A stretch of DNA of 64,000 nt from Amaurobius ferox (taxonomy: Eukaryota; Arthropoda; Arachnida; Araneae; Amaurobiidae). The position numbers and the translations under genes were made by a program. A model generated the notes under the pieces. The model saw only the letters and a program-made list of their open reading frames with translations, was not told where the DNA came from and made no database searches. The stretch is from the NCBI GenBank assembly GCA_951213105.1, contig OX578144.1:81814301-81878300 (forward strand), given 5' to 3'. Positions 1 to 12,178 of the stretch are shown here, piece by piece (the stretch's first letter is position 1; each line of letters begins with the position of its first letter).

Positions 1-791
1 GTAGTATATTATCATTCCACTCTCCGTACATCGTCGTTGATACTATTTGCATAACGTTAGTCCTCCGGTGCATATGGAATGGGGATACACCGACGCGATG
101 CGCGACCGTTCCTCTCCGAGTATCGTGCGTTATCGAATCCGTGAGTTGTGATAAAAACGTAGAGAAATAGTTCTCAAGGCTTTTAAAAAATCAGGCATTT
201 TAGTTGAAAATATAAACACAAACTTTTATTAAAGCATGGCATTGTATGTTAAATTAAAATCCAATAGTCTACTGGCAGAGGCATGTGAGTCGACGCACCC
301 AAAGTGTGCGTCCTTGCTCCTCAAAAATGGTATGGCGTCTCTCAGATGCGCGTCTCTTTCGTGTATATATTCTGGTTCAAAATTTGAGGACCACCCGGAC
401 CAAGCTCTTTGGAATGTTTTTCAGGCTCTTCATATCAGAGACCACCTAACGCTCCCCTCTGGGATTAGTTATCCCTTCTCTGATGACGGCTCAAAATGGG
501 TGCATTTCTCCGAAATCAGACTGTGACGACAGAGCTTTATAGCCTTGTTTTCCAAAAACTGAAACTGTTTTGAAAATGGCTGAAAATAGGCTCGGAAAAA
601 TGACGGGTTCCTCACAGTGGTCGATAATTTTGAAAGGTGATTTTGAATGTTCTGATGATCTATCTCCTCGCAATGCCACGAATTTTCAAATTCGAATTTT
701 CAAATTTCTGATTTTTCCTTAGTCCCGAATTTGAGACGGATCGAATGACATCAAAACCAAGATTACAGTTATTGGGAAAATGTTCGATAAT
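1..791. other. Unassigned single-copy-looking DNA
   Basis: I see no recognisable gene, RNA or repeat here. A 96-codon open frame at 236-526 (+) has no domain, signal peptide or family resemblance that I can name. The first 150 bases are richer in CG dinucleotides than most of the window, which may mark older unique DNA, but nothing firmer can be said. Confidence 0.4.
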
Positions 792-2550
792 TATTTTCCT
801 TATATGCACAGTATAATGTATAAGGAAAGTATTCTGATGGGGGTCGAATATTCGAATGAGTTTTCGAAGGGAGAGCACGTTTTCAGCATCCCTGAACAAG
901 AATCAGATGTTTTTGAGGTGATGTCTGTGTGTGTGTGTGTGTAAGTATGTATATATGTGTGTGTGTGTAAGTATGTGCGTGTGTGTGTAAGTATGTGTGT
1001 GTGTGTAAGTATGTGTGTGTGTCAGTGAGTCTGTGGAGACGATATCTCACGAACGAATGAAGCGATTCGAACAAAATTTGGTACAAAAAACACAATCAGT
1101 GAATAGTGGAAGCCTATTGTTTTTGCATTCAATCAAATGTTCAAAAACCTCCTAAATTTTGAAATGAAATAAAAAAGTCATCAAAAATAAAAACATTCAA
1201 TAAAGTTACGTTAATAATAATTTTTTATGTAATTTTTTATTAGAAAACGATTGATATAAACATTAGAACTTTAGAATGAACCCTTTTCGAGATATTGCAC
1301 TTATTTCAAATAAATTTATCAAAAAATCACATAAAATTAAAAAAATAACTATTGTGAAATCTGTTCACTTTTCATATGTAATATTATGCGATAAATTTAT
1401 TATCCTCATTCTCGTAGATCTAGCTCGTTCCATTCACGAAAGAAGACACTTTGGGTATTAGCTTTGTAATTTGACGGCATTAGTCATTTATCTACCATAA
1501 GACTAACCTGTTTCTCCATAAACAATGCTTGGCGAAATTTTGGCGATGAATTTGGCGGAATATCGCCATCTTGGTGAGTTTTTCAATGTTGCCATTTTTC
1601 GAAAATATCGCCAAATGGATAAAAATGTCATCAAATTGATAAAATGACGCTAAATCAATGACAATGAAGACTGATTGATGAAACTTCAATATCTTGGAAA
1701 GATTATAAGAATCTACTATAAGAGAAATACTTTGGGTAATGTTTTTGTATTTGGATGCCATTCGTTGTTTATTTGCTATAAGAATAACCCATTTCTCCGA
1801 CCATAAAGTTTGACGAAATTTTGGCGATGAGTTTGGTGGAATATCACCGACTTATCGAGTTCTTCAAATGTCGCCAAATTGATAAAAATGTCGCCAAATT
1901 GATAAAAATGTCGCCAAATTCATAAGAATGATGCTAAATTAATGAAAATGACAACTAATTGATTAACATTCAATATTTTGGAAAGAATATAAGACTCTAC
2001 TATAAGGATAACCTATTTCCCCATCTGTAACACTTGACAAAATTCTGACGGCATATCGTCAACTAGGTGACTTTTTTAAATGTTGCAAAATTGATGACAC
2101 AGTTGCCAAATTGATAAAAATGACGCCAAATAGGATGCAATGTTTTGCAAATTTTTAATTCCGTCATAAGATGGGCATACCTTTTACTATATAAGAAATG
2201 CTCTTCTTAATATCGCCAACTTGGATATATTTAGCCCCACATTAACAAAAATATCGTCAAAATTGCAAAAATGACGCCTAATTGATGAATGTATTATTAA
2301 AATAGTTAAGTATATGGACTATATTGCTTATTGAGGATCCTATCAATATTGATAATTGTTAATTTAGAGTTGTTTAAAATATAAGTTAATTAGGTACGAA
2401 ATAGTTTTAGATGTTGTCATTCGGAAAAGCGCCAAATGTACAATTTAACGTCACAAACACTGTGTCATGGATCTTTTCACCACTTTTTCACAGTTAAAGA
2501 AGTAAATTCATTGCATTATATAAGGAAAGTCATGTGTTGCCCACATCAGA
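792..2550 (-). mobile_element. Family 1 stem-loop element, long copy (Helentron/INE-1-like)
   Basis: Read on the minus strand, the element opens at 2550 with TCTGATGTGGGCAACACATG, followed by the subterminal motif ACTTTCCTTATA. It ends at about 792 in a stem-loop whose arms are ACTTTCCTTATA and TATAAGGAAA. Between them lie an array of degenerate 20-bp units containing CGCCAAATTGATAAAAATG, a block with CTCGAGAA-type motifs, and a (GT)n tract at about 920-1020. This copy is ~1.76 kb against ~0.93 kb for most others, because the unit array is expanded. It has no coding capacity. A microsatellite interior, subterminal inverted motifs and a 3' stem-loop are the hallmarks described for non-autonomous Helentrons such as Drosophila INE-1/DINE-1. 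The assignment by architecture is inference. Confidence 0.65.
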
Positions 2551-2957
2551 TTTTTCTCAATATGTCACTCAATAACTGAATCAGTGCATATTATATAGAT
2601 ATCTTACAAACGAATAAGTGATTTCCCTCAAATTTTGTATGTTTATATTAATTGTTTGCTGGAATACACCCAACAAGCTCCCAGCATTTAAATACCAGTA
2701 TTCGCGGATCAGTTTCGCTTTTAAACGTTCTTCAGATCGCAATAGTAGCAGCAAACCTTGTAATGTGCCCAATTTTGCCAAATTTTTTATCACTGTGCAG
2801 TGAAAAGTATCAAAATGGGCGATACATATGCAAGGACGCTCGTATCTACAAAGACTTCGTGATCGTAGATTTGGAAACGTTCCCTTTAAGGGCAATAAAC
2901 TTATTGATTATCAAAGGACATAAAGATATTTAAAAAATTATTATCGTTTACAAGAAT
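2551..2957. other. Spacer between two family 1 copies
   Basis: About 400 bases lie between a minus and a plus family 1 copy. The stretch near 2600-2640 resembles the internal family 1 phrase around the ACGAATGAA motif, so it may be a much older relic. Two overlapping ~100-codon open frames here show no recognisable protein. Confidence 0.3.
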
Positions 2958-3891
2958 AAAAATCTGTTGTGGGAAACACATGACTTTCCTCATATAATGC
3001 AATGAATTTACTACTTTTACAGTAAGAAAAATAGGTTTTTCTTATAGTAGATACTTATATTCTTTCCAAGATATTGAATTTTCGACAATTAGTCGTCATT
3101 TTCATTGATTTAGCGTCATTTTAATCTATTTGGCGAGATTTTCGTTAATTTGACAACATTTCAAAAAGTCGCCAAGTTGGCGACATTCCGCCAAATTCGT
3201 CGCTAAAATCTCGCCAAGCTTTACTGACGGAGAAATAAGTTATTCTTATAGCAAATAAATGACTATTGGCGTTCAAATACAAAACTATTACTCGAAGTAT
3301 CTTTTCTCATGAATGGAACGAGCTAGATCCACGAGAATGATGTCACCCAATTTATCGCATGGTATTGCATATGAAAAGTGAACATGTTTCTCAATAGGAA
3401 ATATTTTCTTTTCATTTTATATGACTTTTTAATAATTTTTTTAAAACTGTGCAATATCTCGAGAACGGTTCATGTTAGCGTTCTAAAATTTATGTTAATT
3501 GCTTTCTAATGAAAAATTACATAAGAAATGTCTATTTGCGTAACTTTATTAGCAGTTTTGATTTTTTGACGATTTTTTCAAAATTTCACTCGAAAATTTA
3601 GGGTGTTCTGAACATTCGATTACGTTTAAAAACAATAGGCTTCCAGTGTTTACGGATTGTGATTTTTGTACCAAGTTTCGTTTGAATCGGTCCATTCGTT
3701 CATCAGTTATCGTCTTCACAGACTCACTGACACACACACACGCACACACACACACACAGAGACATCACTTCAAAAATGTTTGATTCTTGATCAGGGATGC
3801 TTGAAACGTGCTCTCCCGTCGAAAACTCGAATTCGAATTTTCGACCCCGTCACAATACTTTCCTTATATATTATGTATATAAGGAAAGTAA
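2958..3891 (+). mobile_element. Family 1 stem-loop element, near-complete copy
   Basis: The copy starts with AAAAATCTG followed by the subterminal ACTTTCCTCATATAATG. It ends in a near-perfect hairpin at 3857-3890, arms ACTTTCCTTATATA and TATATAAGGAAAGT. Internal order: CGCCAAGTTGGCGACATT block, GCAATATCTCGAGAACGG block (3450-3470), a CGAATCGGTCCATTCGTTC block (3683-3705), a short (CA)n tract (3732-3760), then the 3' terminal ~100 bp. At ~930 bp it matches the other compact copies at 20.7 kb and 53.7 kb. No coding capacity and no evident target-site duplication. Confidence 0.7.
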
Positions 3892-4734
3892 TTAGATATT
3901 TGTTAAATTGTAATGCTAACTATGTATGAAAGACACTTATTTTATTTTTTTATACAATTTTAAACTAAGCTACTTGGAATTATTTCCGTATTATTTGAAA
4001 ATAAATTCTTATCAGTATATAAGATTAGGGGGTATTATGCACTCCTTTTAATAAATAATTAAATATATTTATTTACAATCAAAAGTTAAAAATGGGATAT
4101 TTCTAATAATTAAAGATGTACCACTTACATGACATAAAATTTTATTTAATCATTTTAAAAGACATAAAACGATTAATTAAAGCATTGATGCAAATTTAAC
4201 TAGACAAAAAGTGAACGCATTCATTAAAATAAAAAAAAAAATGTTTGACTCAATTATATTTCAAGGACTTAAATGCAATTAAATTAATGCCAGCAAATTG
4301 CTGTAAAAATTCAAAGCACAACTATTTATTTAGTCTTTATCTTAGAGATGCCAGTCATCCTGAAGCTAAAGCTCTTAAATAAATTAGATGGCTTTATAAA
4401 AATTAATGCCTGATTAACTGTGTAAAACTACTGAAAGTATTAATTTAAAGTTACAGTGCTAGAAAAAATCAATGCTGTGAATTTTGATATTCAAAGAAAG
4501 TCTAGACAAATGATTTTTAAAGTTCTACGTATAATAAATTAAATACTATAAACTTCATATTAAATTTTCAACCTGGTCATCATGCCTATCTTATAAATTA
4601 GTATGTGTTGTAAGAAAAGTTTTCTATAATTAATTTGAGAAAAATTGTATAATTTCTTAGTGCTATAATTACCAAAATATTTAAAAACTGGACTTGCACA
4701 TATATGGTTACTGTCGAGTATGTTAGCATGTATA
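3892..4734. other. Unassigned AT-rich spacer
   Basis: This stretch is very AT-rich with short A and T runs. I see no gene, structured repeat or element end in it. Confidence 0.4.
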
Positions 4735-5235
4735 TGGACATGATATCTCACGAACGAATGAAGCATTTCGAGAATATAGTTTGGTACTGTAATTAGAATC
4801 AGTGAATACTGAAACCATATTGATTTTAAATGTAGTCGAATTTTCGGAAGAACCCTCTCCTCCCAAATTTTCGAATGGATTTTTAAAAAATTCCTAAAAA
4901 AATCAGAGCTTTTAATAATATTAAATAAATAATTTGTATATAATTTTTCATTAAAAATTAGTAAACGAATGAGACCAATTTTAGAACGATTGCATGAACC
5001 GTTCTCGAGAAACAACACATTTTCAGATGCATTTATCAAGAGAGTTACATAAAAAGGAAATACGTATTCTTGAATAAGTTTCTTTAAATAGGTTGACCTT
5101 GGCAATAAATCTTGCAAAATTTCAACCAACGGGTCTACTTTTTTAAAATGTCGTCATATTGGTAAAAATGGCGCTTAATTAACAAAAATGATGGAAATTT
5201 GATCGAAATCGAATATTTTCTGATGAATAAAATCG
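4735..5235 (-). repeat. Old family 1 relic
   Basis: On the minus strand this follows the internal order of family 1: an ATGGCGCTTAATTAACAAAA-like unit region at 5160-5200, the CGTTCTCGAGAA phrase at 4998-5010, and the phrase around ACGAATGAAGCATTTCGAGA at 4752-4772. Both element ends are missing and the identity is clearly lower than between other copies. I take it as a decayed internal fragment. Confidence 0.5.
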
Positions 5236-5244
5236 ATTAATCCA

Positions 5245-5650
5245 TATATATTAATTGCCAAGTGTCCGTCTGTCTGTCACGCTTTTTTTAGGCACTTTCC
5301 GAATAGATAGAGACTTGCAATTTGGTACACGGCTCGATCGTTCGATAAACCCCCCCTGGAAAAATCGAATTTTTTGAAAACGTTCTCTAGAGGGGGTGCT
5401 CCCCACCAAAACGTTCGAAAAGTGAAATGATAAAAAAGCATACTTTACCATAAGATACAGACTTCAAATTTGGTGTATGGGTAAATCGTTCGAAAGGAAG
5501 AAAGTGTGCAATTTCAGATTTCCAATATTTTCAACTTAAGGGGGTGCCACACACCAAAATGTTCGATTTACCGAATAAATGAGAAACGGCTTCTTTAAAA
5601 TTTGATAGAGGCTTGAAATTAGGTATATGGACTAATTATTTGATGAAAAC
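5245..5650. repeat. ~152-bp tandem repeat, about 2.6 units
   Basis: The phrase around ACTTGCAATTTGGTACACGG at 5309 recurs at 5461 and, more diverged, at 5611. Each is followed by a TCGTTCGA-like segment, giving a period of about 152 bases. A GTCCGTCTGTCTGTC tract precedes the first unit, as at the 5' ends of the Helitrons at 34.7 kb, so this may be the repeated interior of another Helitron-like element. There is no coding signal. Confidence 0.5.
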
Positions 5651-6075
5651 ACCCAAGACGAATAAAGTTTTTCAAAAACACTGCAGCAGGTGCAATGTTT
5701 CTGTCGGTGATTTCCATGGACGCCAATGCTTGCAAAGGGGGATCGAACTGTTTGGGATAGGGTATGTCAAATACCTGTCTTTTTGGGAGGTTCTTCGTTT
5801 GAGATGGACGCTGTCCCACCCGTAAGCAAATGTTGAATGTGTAAAATAATGTTATATATTAAAACTTTTTTCAGTCGATTTTTGCTCATTTCATTGTCCA
5901 CCGTCGCGTTAAAGCACTTCTGTCAATTTTTCAGTAGGTGATGAAAACCTTAAAGACTCCAGTAGAACAGCAAAATTATTAGGACTTATACTGAAGTTTT
6001 AGACTAATATGTCAACCGGATAGTCACTGACAATGTATGCATAAAGAACGTATCACTGGTGTGGTCAACTTAATG

Positions 6076-6327
6076 CGATGCGGTGGTCGAGTGGTCGGGG
6101 GGCATGCGTTTCCGTCCGATCGCTCGATTGCCTGGTTGTGGGTTCGAATCGCGCCAGCGGGCATGGATGTTGTGTAGTCGAGGCAAAGTCAGACTTCTGC
6201 CCTTGGGGAGCCTCAATAAAAGTGAAGCTGCATATTCGCCCCTTCGTCATGGAACCAGCGGTTTAGTGGATGGGGTGCAAGGCGCTCCTTCACCACGGGG
6301 GATAAGTAACAACAACAACAACAACTT
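6076..6327 (+). mobile_element. tRNA-derived SINE with (CAA)n tail
   Basis: The head is tRNA-like. An exact RNA polymerase III A-box match, TGGTCGAGTGG, lies at 6084-6094, and a B-box, GGTTCGAATCG, at 6141-6151, with one mismatch to the consensus at its last base. A ~150-bp non-tRNA body follows, ending in CAACAACAACAACAAC at about 6308-6325. The ~50-base A-to-B spacing with a CG-rich insert would fit a Ser/Leu-type tRNA ancestor with a long arm, but that is a guess. There is no partner LINE in the window. The body shares only the CAA tail with the SINE at 40.6 kb, so this is a separate SINE family. Confidence 0.75.
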
Positions 6328-8302
6328 AATCTGTAGGGTGGATTGATTGGCTGTCGGAATATTATTGATAGCAGATTATCAAAATGGGTTCATGGTGCGC
6401 TTATCTTTTTATATATAAATGAAGCATTGTTAGAATTCTTGGGATCTTCATTGACTACTAACGAACAGCATGTAGAATTGCTAGGATGACGTAAAGCAAG
6501 GGATGGGAATGTTCTTACGAAGTTTGTAAACTGGTGAAACCAACACAATCGTTTTGCTCAGCTATCAGGTTAGGTTAGCTTGTATGTTTATCTTTAGATT
6601 TAGTTGCCAGTCATGAGGTTAATTGTGCCTGCTTTTGAAAGGCGAATGCAGCAATGAAAAAAAAGAAAAGGCTGAATTTCACTGATATAAAATTGCACAG
6701 AAAAGACATGGCTCTCACGTAGGCAATCAACAAAAGTGTTAGAATAATTGGAGTTTCAATAAATTCTTAGCAGCTATTTAATAGAATTATATATACACCC
6801 GTCAGAGTCCTACAAAACCTAAGACTTATTTTGAGTTTGAATTAGCTTCAACCCCTTTGGCGCTATTTGACGATATTTCTTTAGGAAAAGATAACAAATC
6901 TTCTTTAATGAAAGTCTTTAGTGAATGAATAATTCAAAAATCTATTATTAACAGTGATGAAGTTGTTATTGAAGGTGGGTATGTTTTACATTCAGTCTCA
7001 TGATCCAGAGGTTGTATATAAAAATACATTATTGACGAATGTAGTTTAAACATCATCTTAGCTTTTGGCGGTTATCTTATGAAATCACTAACAAAGCAAC
7101 AGGAACAATTAAGAAGATCAGCCAAATGAACTTCAATAGATATCATATTTACTGAGTACACATGCATCACATTGCAATCAAAGTTTTTAGCAAATTACAG
7201 AAACAAGAGAAAAGTACTCATATTATTATCTTAACACGTTAAAAACGTCAATGTTTTGAATCCTGAGGTCAATGTTGATACCGATTTTATAATCTTAGCA
7301 TTAAACAAAACCCAATGGTAACGTTGTTGTTGGCACGATACTGATTTGATGATTTTACTTTTAGCATTAGGGACAAAATGTTCTTCGTCTCTATATTTCT
7401 TTTAGTACTATCGTTATACACAATACACCTCAATCTTTCCCTAAAATGCAAAAGGAATGATATGTTTCAAAATTTATTTTGTATGAAGTTTACAGTAATA
7501 TATATTTTACATTACAATTTAAATGATGCATTTTAGGTGAAAGTAGCGATGCAGACAATAAAACCAATATTACGTGCTTCTCAAATTTCATTTCGAATGA
7601 AAGACGAAAATTTCTCCGGCAGAGGCAATTACGATGAAATTGCCTGCAAAGTATTTCTTGCTCCATGAAGGACTGCTAATTTCCTTTGAGGAATTCCACC
7701 CATTCCAACTATCCAACTATTCGGAGGCAATAATTCCATGATTTAGTTAAATTACACATTTCGGTTCTCATGTCTGAAATCGATATTTGTCCTTATTGTT
7801 GTACTACAATTGTAAAGAAGTTAAATGATTTGAATTTGAAATCAATTGGAACACCTTTTAAAGCATACACAATAAAAGAATGTATAATATATATATATAT
7901 ATATATACAATATGCTTGTCGTCCAATTATTGAGAGTTTATAGATATAATCTATCTCTTAACTCAGAAACAAGCATATTTCGTGTTCATTTTGGTTAAAT
8001 ACTGGGACTTGAAAAATAATTTTTTCGAAATGAACAATTTTTTAGGCCTAGTGTTTATCCACGTGTACAGCTTTAATGCTAGGATATTTTTTGTTTTTCT
8101 ATTTTCGAATCCACTCCATTGATATTTAGTGATATTTGTTGATTATCATTAGCTTGATGACTAGAAATATGCATTTTATTTTCCTCATCATTGATGATTC
8201 TCTTTTTAATACTTCTTTTTAATTTGTAGGTATAATGTAAGTTAGGGTATTTTGTATTACAATTTCTCTCTATTCAATCAATGAATTTTCATTTTATATT
8301 TT
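6328..8302. other. Unassigned spacer
   Basis: Nearly 2 kb in which I find no gene or transposon end. All open frames are short. A small (TA)n tract sits near 7889-7907. The stretch around 7600-7760 is somewhat less AT-rich, but I could not fit a protein family to it in any frame. Confidence 0.4.
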
Positions 8303-8506
<204 letters not shown>

Positions 8507-8844
8507 GTATAAATATGTATAAATAAAATGTTAATTTATTTAAATGAATTAGTTTTGAATACTTTAAAGACTTATGAACTTTATGATAATATATTCGACC
8601 GCTATAAGGAACCGAAAATCACTCAAAGTTATATAACTAAACTAATTCAAATGTAAAAAAAAAATCAATCCGACGTGTCTCGGTTAATTTTCTTAGTAAT
8701 TTTTCATAACTTTTCCTTTGTACCGTCGGGACTGGCTCTTGCAGCACTCTATGCTATGAATCACATTCCCCGTTATGCACTCGGACCCGAAGATATCGTT
8801 TGCTCACATCGTTACAGAGCGGGATTACCATGCTATTGGTCCCG
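8507..8844. other. Unassigned spacer with possible diverged family 2 interior
   Basis: The segment at 8700-8844 leads into a clear family 2 3' end and may be diverged internal sequence of the same element. It includes a CG-rich phrase around 8725-8830 not seen in the other family 2 copies. Confidence 0.3.
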
Positions 8845-8924
8845 AGTTTAAAACTTAAGTTCCGATTTTGGACCGTATTCCAATACTTTCCCCATACATT
8901 ACCATATATTGTTGAGAAGGTAAG
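8845..8924 (+). mobile_element. 3' end fragment of a family 2 element
   Basis: The order of GTTCCGATTTTGGACC, CAATACTTTCCCCATACATT and a decayed stem arm GAGAAGGTAA matches the 3' terminal ~80 bp of the complete family 2 copy ending at 36284. The second stem arm is degraded, and the 5' end was not found. Confidence 0.55.
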
Positions 8925-10004
8925 AATAATCTATAACTGTGTTTTCAATTTCTGTATTGAGTGAAGTCCATAGTAGCATCAGCATTATGTAGTTATACTC
9001 AAGGAGTTAAAACTTCACGTTAGAAAAACACTGAAATCATTTGAGACAATAAATCAGATGGCGCTGTAGTAAGACATGTCCCACTGTATTGCATGTATTT
9101 TTATGGTGAAAGGTTGGTATGCAATAAATAATATTTATTGCAGCCGTTAATTTCGTAAAAAAATAATCAGCACAGCAAAGCAGAGCTAAAACGATAGAGA
9201 ACTACGTATTAAAATTTATTACCTTTTCATTTATTTTAGTCTTTATATTCTGTACACTATTCTACAACTAGGAAAATATATTTATTACTTCTACTCATAA
9301 GTAAGGAACTTTAATTAAAAATCCTTAAAAATACATATACTGAATACTGCGCCTTCCTGTTGTGTCAAACAAGAACAGATGGGGCTTTACTCGTGCCATC
9401 TATACTATATCAAAGCTGTATTTTCAGGCTCTTCATCTATAGGAGTTTCATCTTTTCCCCTCTAACTCCATGATCAAAACTCTGTAAACACAAAACACAG
9501 TTATATTATGGAAATTTCAGGTCTTATTACAATATTTGTATCAATAAGCATATACCGTATCTTAAAAATGGTTGAAAACTATTCAGCTACCAATCTAAAT
9601 AATTACTCCCACGAGATATGCGTTGGAAGTAATATTCTTTTGGACGCAGCTATGTTGTTATAGTAGCATTGCAGTTGCAATTTCGTTTTGGAATGCGAAA
9701 TGAAATAAATTGCTTTCATTCATTCTTTCAAAATGAAAGCATGAATTTCATGGCAGGAATATCTTAATGCAGATAGTAGAAGAACAGAAGTTAATAATTT
9801 CAATTTTATTCCGACCATGCTTCCATTCTCGGTTCATTCAGTTTGAGGTTTATAAGAAACTGGAAACTGTACCTGGCGTAAGAAACTGGAAACTGTACCG
9901 GAATTTAAAGCAAGTATTAATTAAATTCATTCATTCAGGTTTTAAAAAGGCTTAGTTGCCCATGCATGAGCACGCGCTTAAAATACAAAACACACGCGAC
10001 CACA
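8925..10004. other. Unassigned spacer with a 26-bp duplication
   Basis: No gene recognised. At 9858-9901 the phrase AAGAAACTGGAAACTGTACC occurs twice with a 26-base period. The rest shows nothing I can assign. Confidence 0.4.
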
Positions 10005-10365
10005 TGCTGGCCCTAAATAAGCATCTAATCACACCCCAGACCGTTGCTCGAGTACGAGGTACGCCTTGGTCCCGACGCTGAGCATATCGAATATCGAATG
10101 TTACACCCTAACACGACTGCGCATTACACTCTAAATATGACTTTTGCTTTGTGCGCGGGTGTTTAAGCTCTTTTTATACGCCCTAAATAAGCTCTTTTGA
10201 CACTCCCTAAATAAGTTCTTTTTATGCGCCAAATAAGCTCCTTTGATTCGCTCCCAATTGCGCCTTTCACCCTCTGTGTGGACGTAATACGCTTTAAATA
10301 TGTTCTTTTGATACACCCTATATAAGCTCCTTCAATTCAGTACATAAACTACATAGGCTCCTATG
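10005..10365. repeat. Degenerate ~25-bp tandem array (CCCTAAATAAGCTCTTTTGA)
   Basis: The phrase CCCTAAATAAGCTCTTTTGA and variants recur at about 10011, 10131, 10160, 10185, 10207, 10229, 10290, 10315 and 10345, often followed by a short TACG/ATGCG-type linker. The spacing is mostly 24-30 bases with a few longer gaps. The units differ at several positions, so the array is old. There is no coding potential and no similar array elsewhere in the window. Confidence 0.6.
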
Positions 10366-10984
10366 ATTGAAATCAACAGCACGTTTTTTAAATGAAAATC
10401 CTTGCGAACTCTGGTAATATTTTCGATTGTAGTACCAACTCGCAATCCAAATAAATCCCTAAGCAGGTGAGATAAGTTTCGCCGATGACGTCGCATCGAG
10501 ATACAGATATCTCACGTCGTCCCAATAAGGAGGTTCCTAAATATATATTTTGGAGCCTTATGTCCCAAGGTGCGTTCAAGGGCGGGGGGAAAACCTGTTT
10601 TATCTCGTGTCTCGTGCGCTGTTAGAATTCTTTTAAAAATCCACGAGGTTTTACATGAAAACCATAATGAATGAACGGAATAGAGCAGAAACAGAATTTT
10701 TCAATTGGAGCAGTGCGTGATATTCACAGAAACATCTGGTAAATCATGAAGATGGGATTGTCAGTTAATTATTTTCTTTCACAACATAAATATCACAGAC
10801 GTTTTAAGCACGCGAAAAGTATCGTTATTCTAAAAATTCCCGAAAATTCGTCTATTAATGGCATTAATTCAGTTTAAAATTTATTTGAAAGATAACTTTT
10901 CAATCTTTTGGATGGCTTTAAGATAGCAACTCTGTGATAATATTTCCGCTCACTTAGGAACAAATTTGTGTGAAAATCGCCCAA
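10366..10984. other. Unassigned spacer
   Basis: Slightly more GC-rich at 10430-10620 than its surroundings. No gene, element end or repeat unit recognised. Confidence 0.4.
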
Positions 10985-11152
10985 AACATGAAATAATCTA
11001 AAAACTGATTCGAATTAAAAAAAAAATTATCGCCAAAGTGTATGGTCCAGGGTCCTGAAGTACCTGTGTGCAAAATTTCCTGGCAGTACGACGTTTAAAT
11101 TTTCCGCTACAGAAGATAGACACACATTGTGCATTATTATTATAGATAAGAG
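10985..11152 (+). repeat. Relic shared with 41.9 kb
   Basis: The phrase starting TTCGAATTAAAAAAA, then an ATCGCCAAAGTGTATGG-like region, a CTGAAGTAC motif, a dinucleotide-rich segment and a CACATTGTGCATTATTATTA end matches in order the segment at 41925-42113, where a long (CA)n tract occupies the middle. I read both as fragments of one further repeat family whose full ends are not visible. Confidence 0.45.
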
Positions 11153-11374
11153 GTAACATATTGAAATTTCCTCCATATGATGAATTTCAATTCTACATAT
11201 CTTTGATGCTTTCCTTTTAAGTGTAATGGTATTCGACTAGATTTTACTTGAAAAGTTGAAGATTCTATTTTACTTGAAAATTTGGTCAATTGATTTAATC
11301 GGATCATTTTTTAGTCATACTATTTTCTAATATTTCTCGAAACCGGCTGTTGCTTCATTATTTAACTGCTCTTT

Positions 11375-11420
11375 TTAACACTTTACAACAAAGTTGAAAA
11401 GTGTTTATGACTTTGTTCAT

Positions 11421-11478
<58 letters not shown>

Positions 11479-11800
11479 CGTTAGCACGATAACTGCCGTA
11501 AAAATGAGTTTATCAAAATGAAATTTTAGTATGTTGTTCAGACGGTCTGTAGGACCTATGGGAATATAAATAAACAATATCACCCAATTAGTTTTTTATT
11601 GAACCCGGGTTGAAAAAATGAAATACATTGAACCCTATGGGACCTAATTTTTCAAACATTTTTTAAGTAAATTTAAAATTCACGAATTGCTTAGAAATTT
11701 TTAGGAAATATTCACATTATCCCATAGAATATATAAAAAAAAATTCAGTAAAATATGTTAAGTAGTTTTTTAATTAAAAAAATTATTTAATATAGGGAAA
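11375..11800 (-). mobile_element. Family 3 element, 3' half
   Basis: On the minus strand the end is a hairpin with arms AACACTTT and AAAGTGTT at 11378-11412, preceded by a (CAGA)n tract (11420-11478). Upstream of it lies a phrase containing TTCAACCCGGGTTCAAT (11598-11620). The same order appears at 17.8-18.2, 18.9-19.36 and 25.3-25.8 kb. The 5' half was not found here. Confidence 0.6.
11420..11478. repeat. (TCTG)n microsatellite
   Basis: A run of about fourteen TCTG units inside the family 3 copy. Other family 3 copies hold two to five units at the same place, so the tract is a built-in part of the element that expanded here. Confidence 0.9.
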
Positions 11801-12178
11801 AAAACAAATTAAATTAAATTCTGACTTTGGGATATCTTCCAGAAAGAAAAGAGAGAGATATCATATAATAGATATATCTCCATTTGTTTAAACGTTTTGC
11901 ATATGGGAGTGGCTTCATATTTTAAAATAATTTGGTAGATAACAATTTTTCATTTTTTTTAAAATTTATATAACTCTTCATGATAAATTTAATTGATGGC
12001 ATTTTAAATGCACTTTCCTACGTCCTAGAGAGTTAAAATTTGGTACACAGCTTAAATTTGTTGAACATTTTATTCGACAAAAATTTGATGGATCTTTAAA
12101 TATAGATCATACATTTTTTTCGAAATGGCCTGAAAATAATCCCCGTTCACTTCTATAAATCATTGTTGTAATATTGTT
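11801..12178. other. Unassigned spacer with a Helitron-like phrase
   Basis: At 12019-12050 the words GTCCTAGAGAGTTAAAATTT and GGTACACAGC recall the phrase repeated in several element families here. Otherwise nothing is assigned. Confidence 0.3.

Noticed and set aside
236..526. 96-codon open frame
   Set aside because: No family resemblance, no coding-like bias that I can see, and such lengths occur by chance in 64 kb.
1540..2300. TTTGGCGA words as E2F-type binding sites
   Set aside because: They differ from the E2F consensus at the last position and occur as part of a tandem unit, so the repeat explains them.
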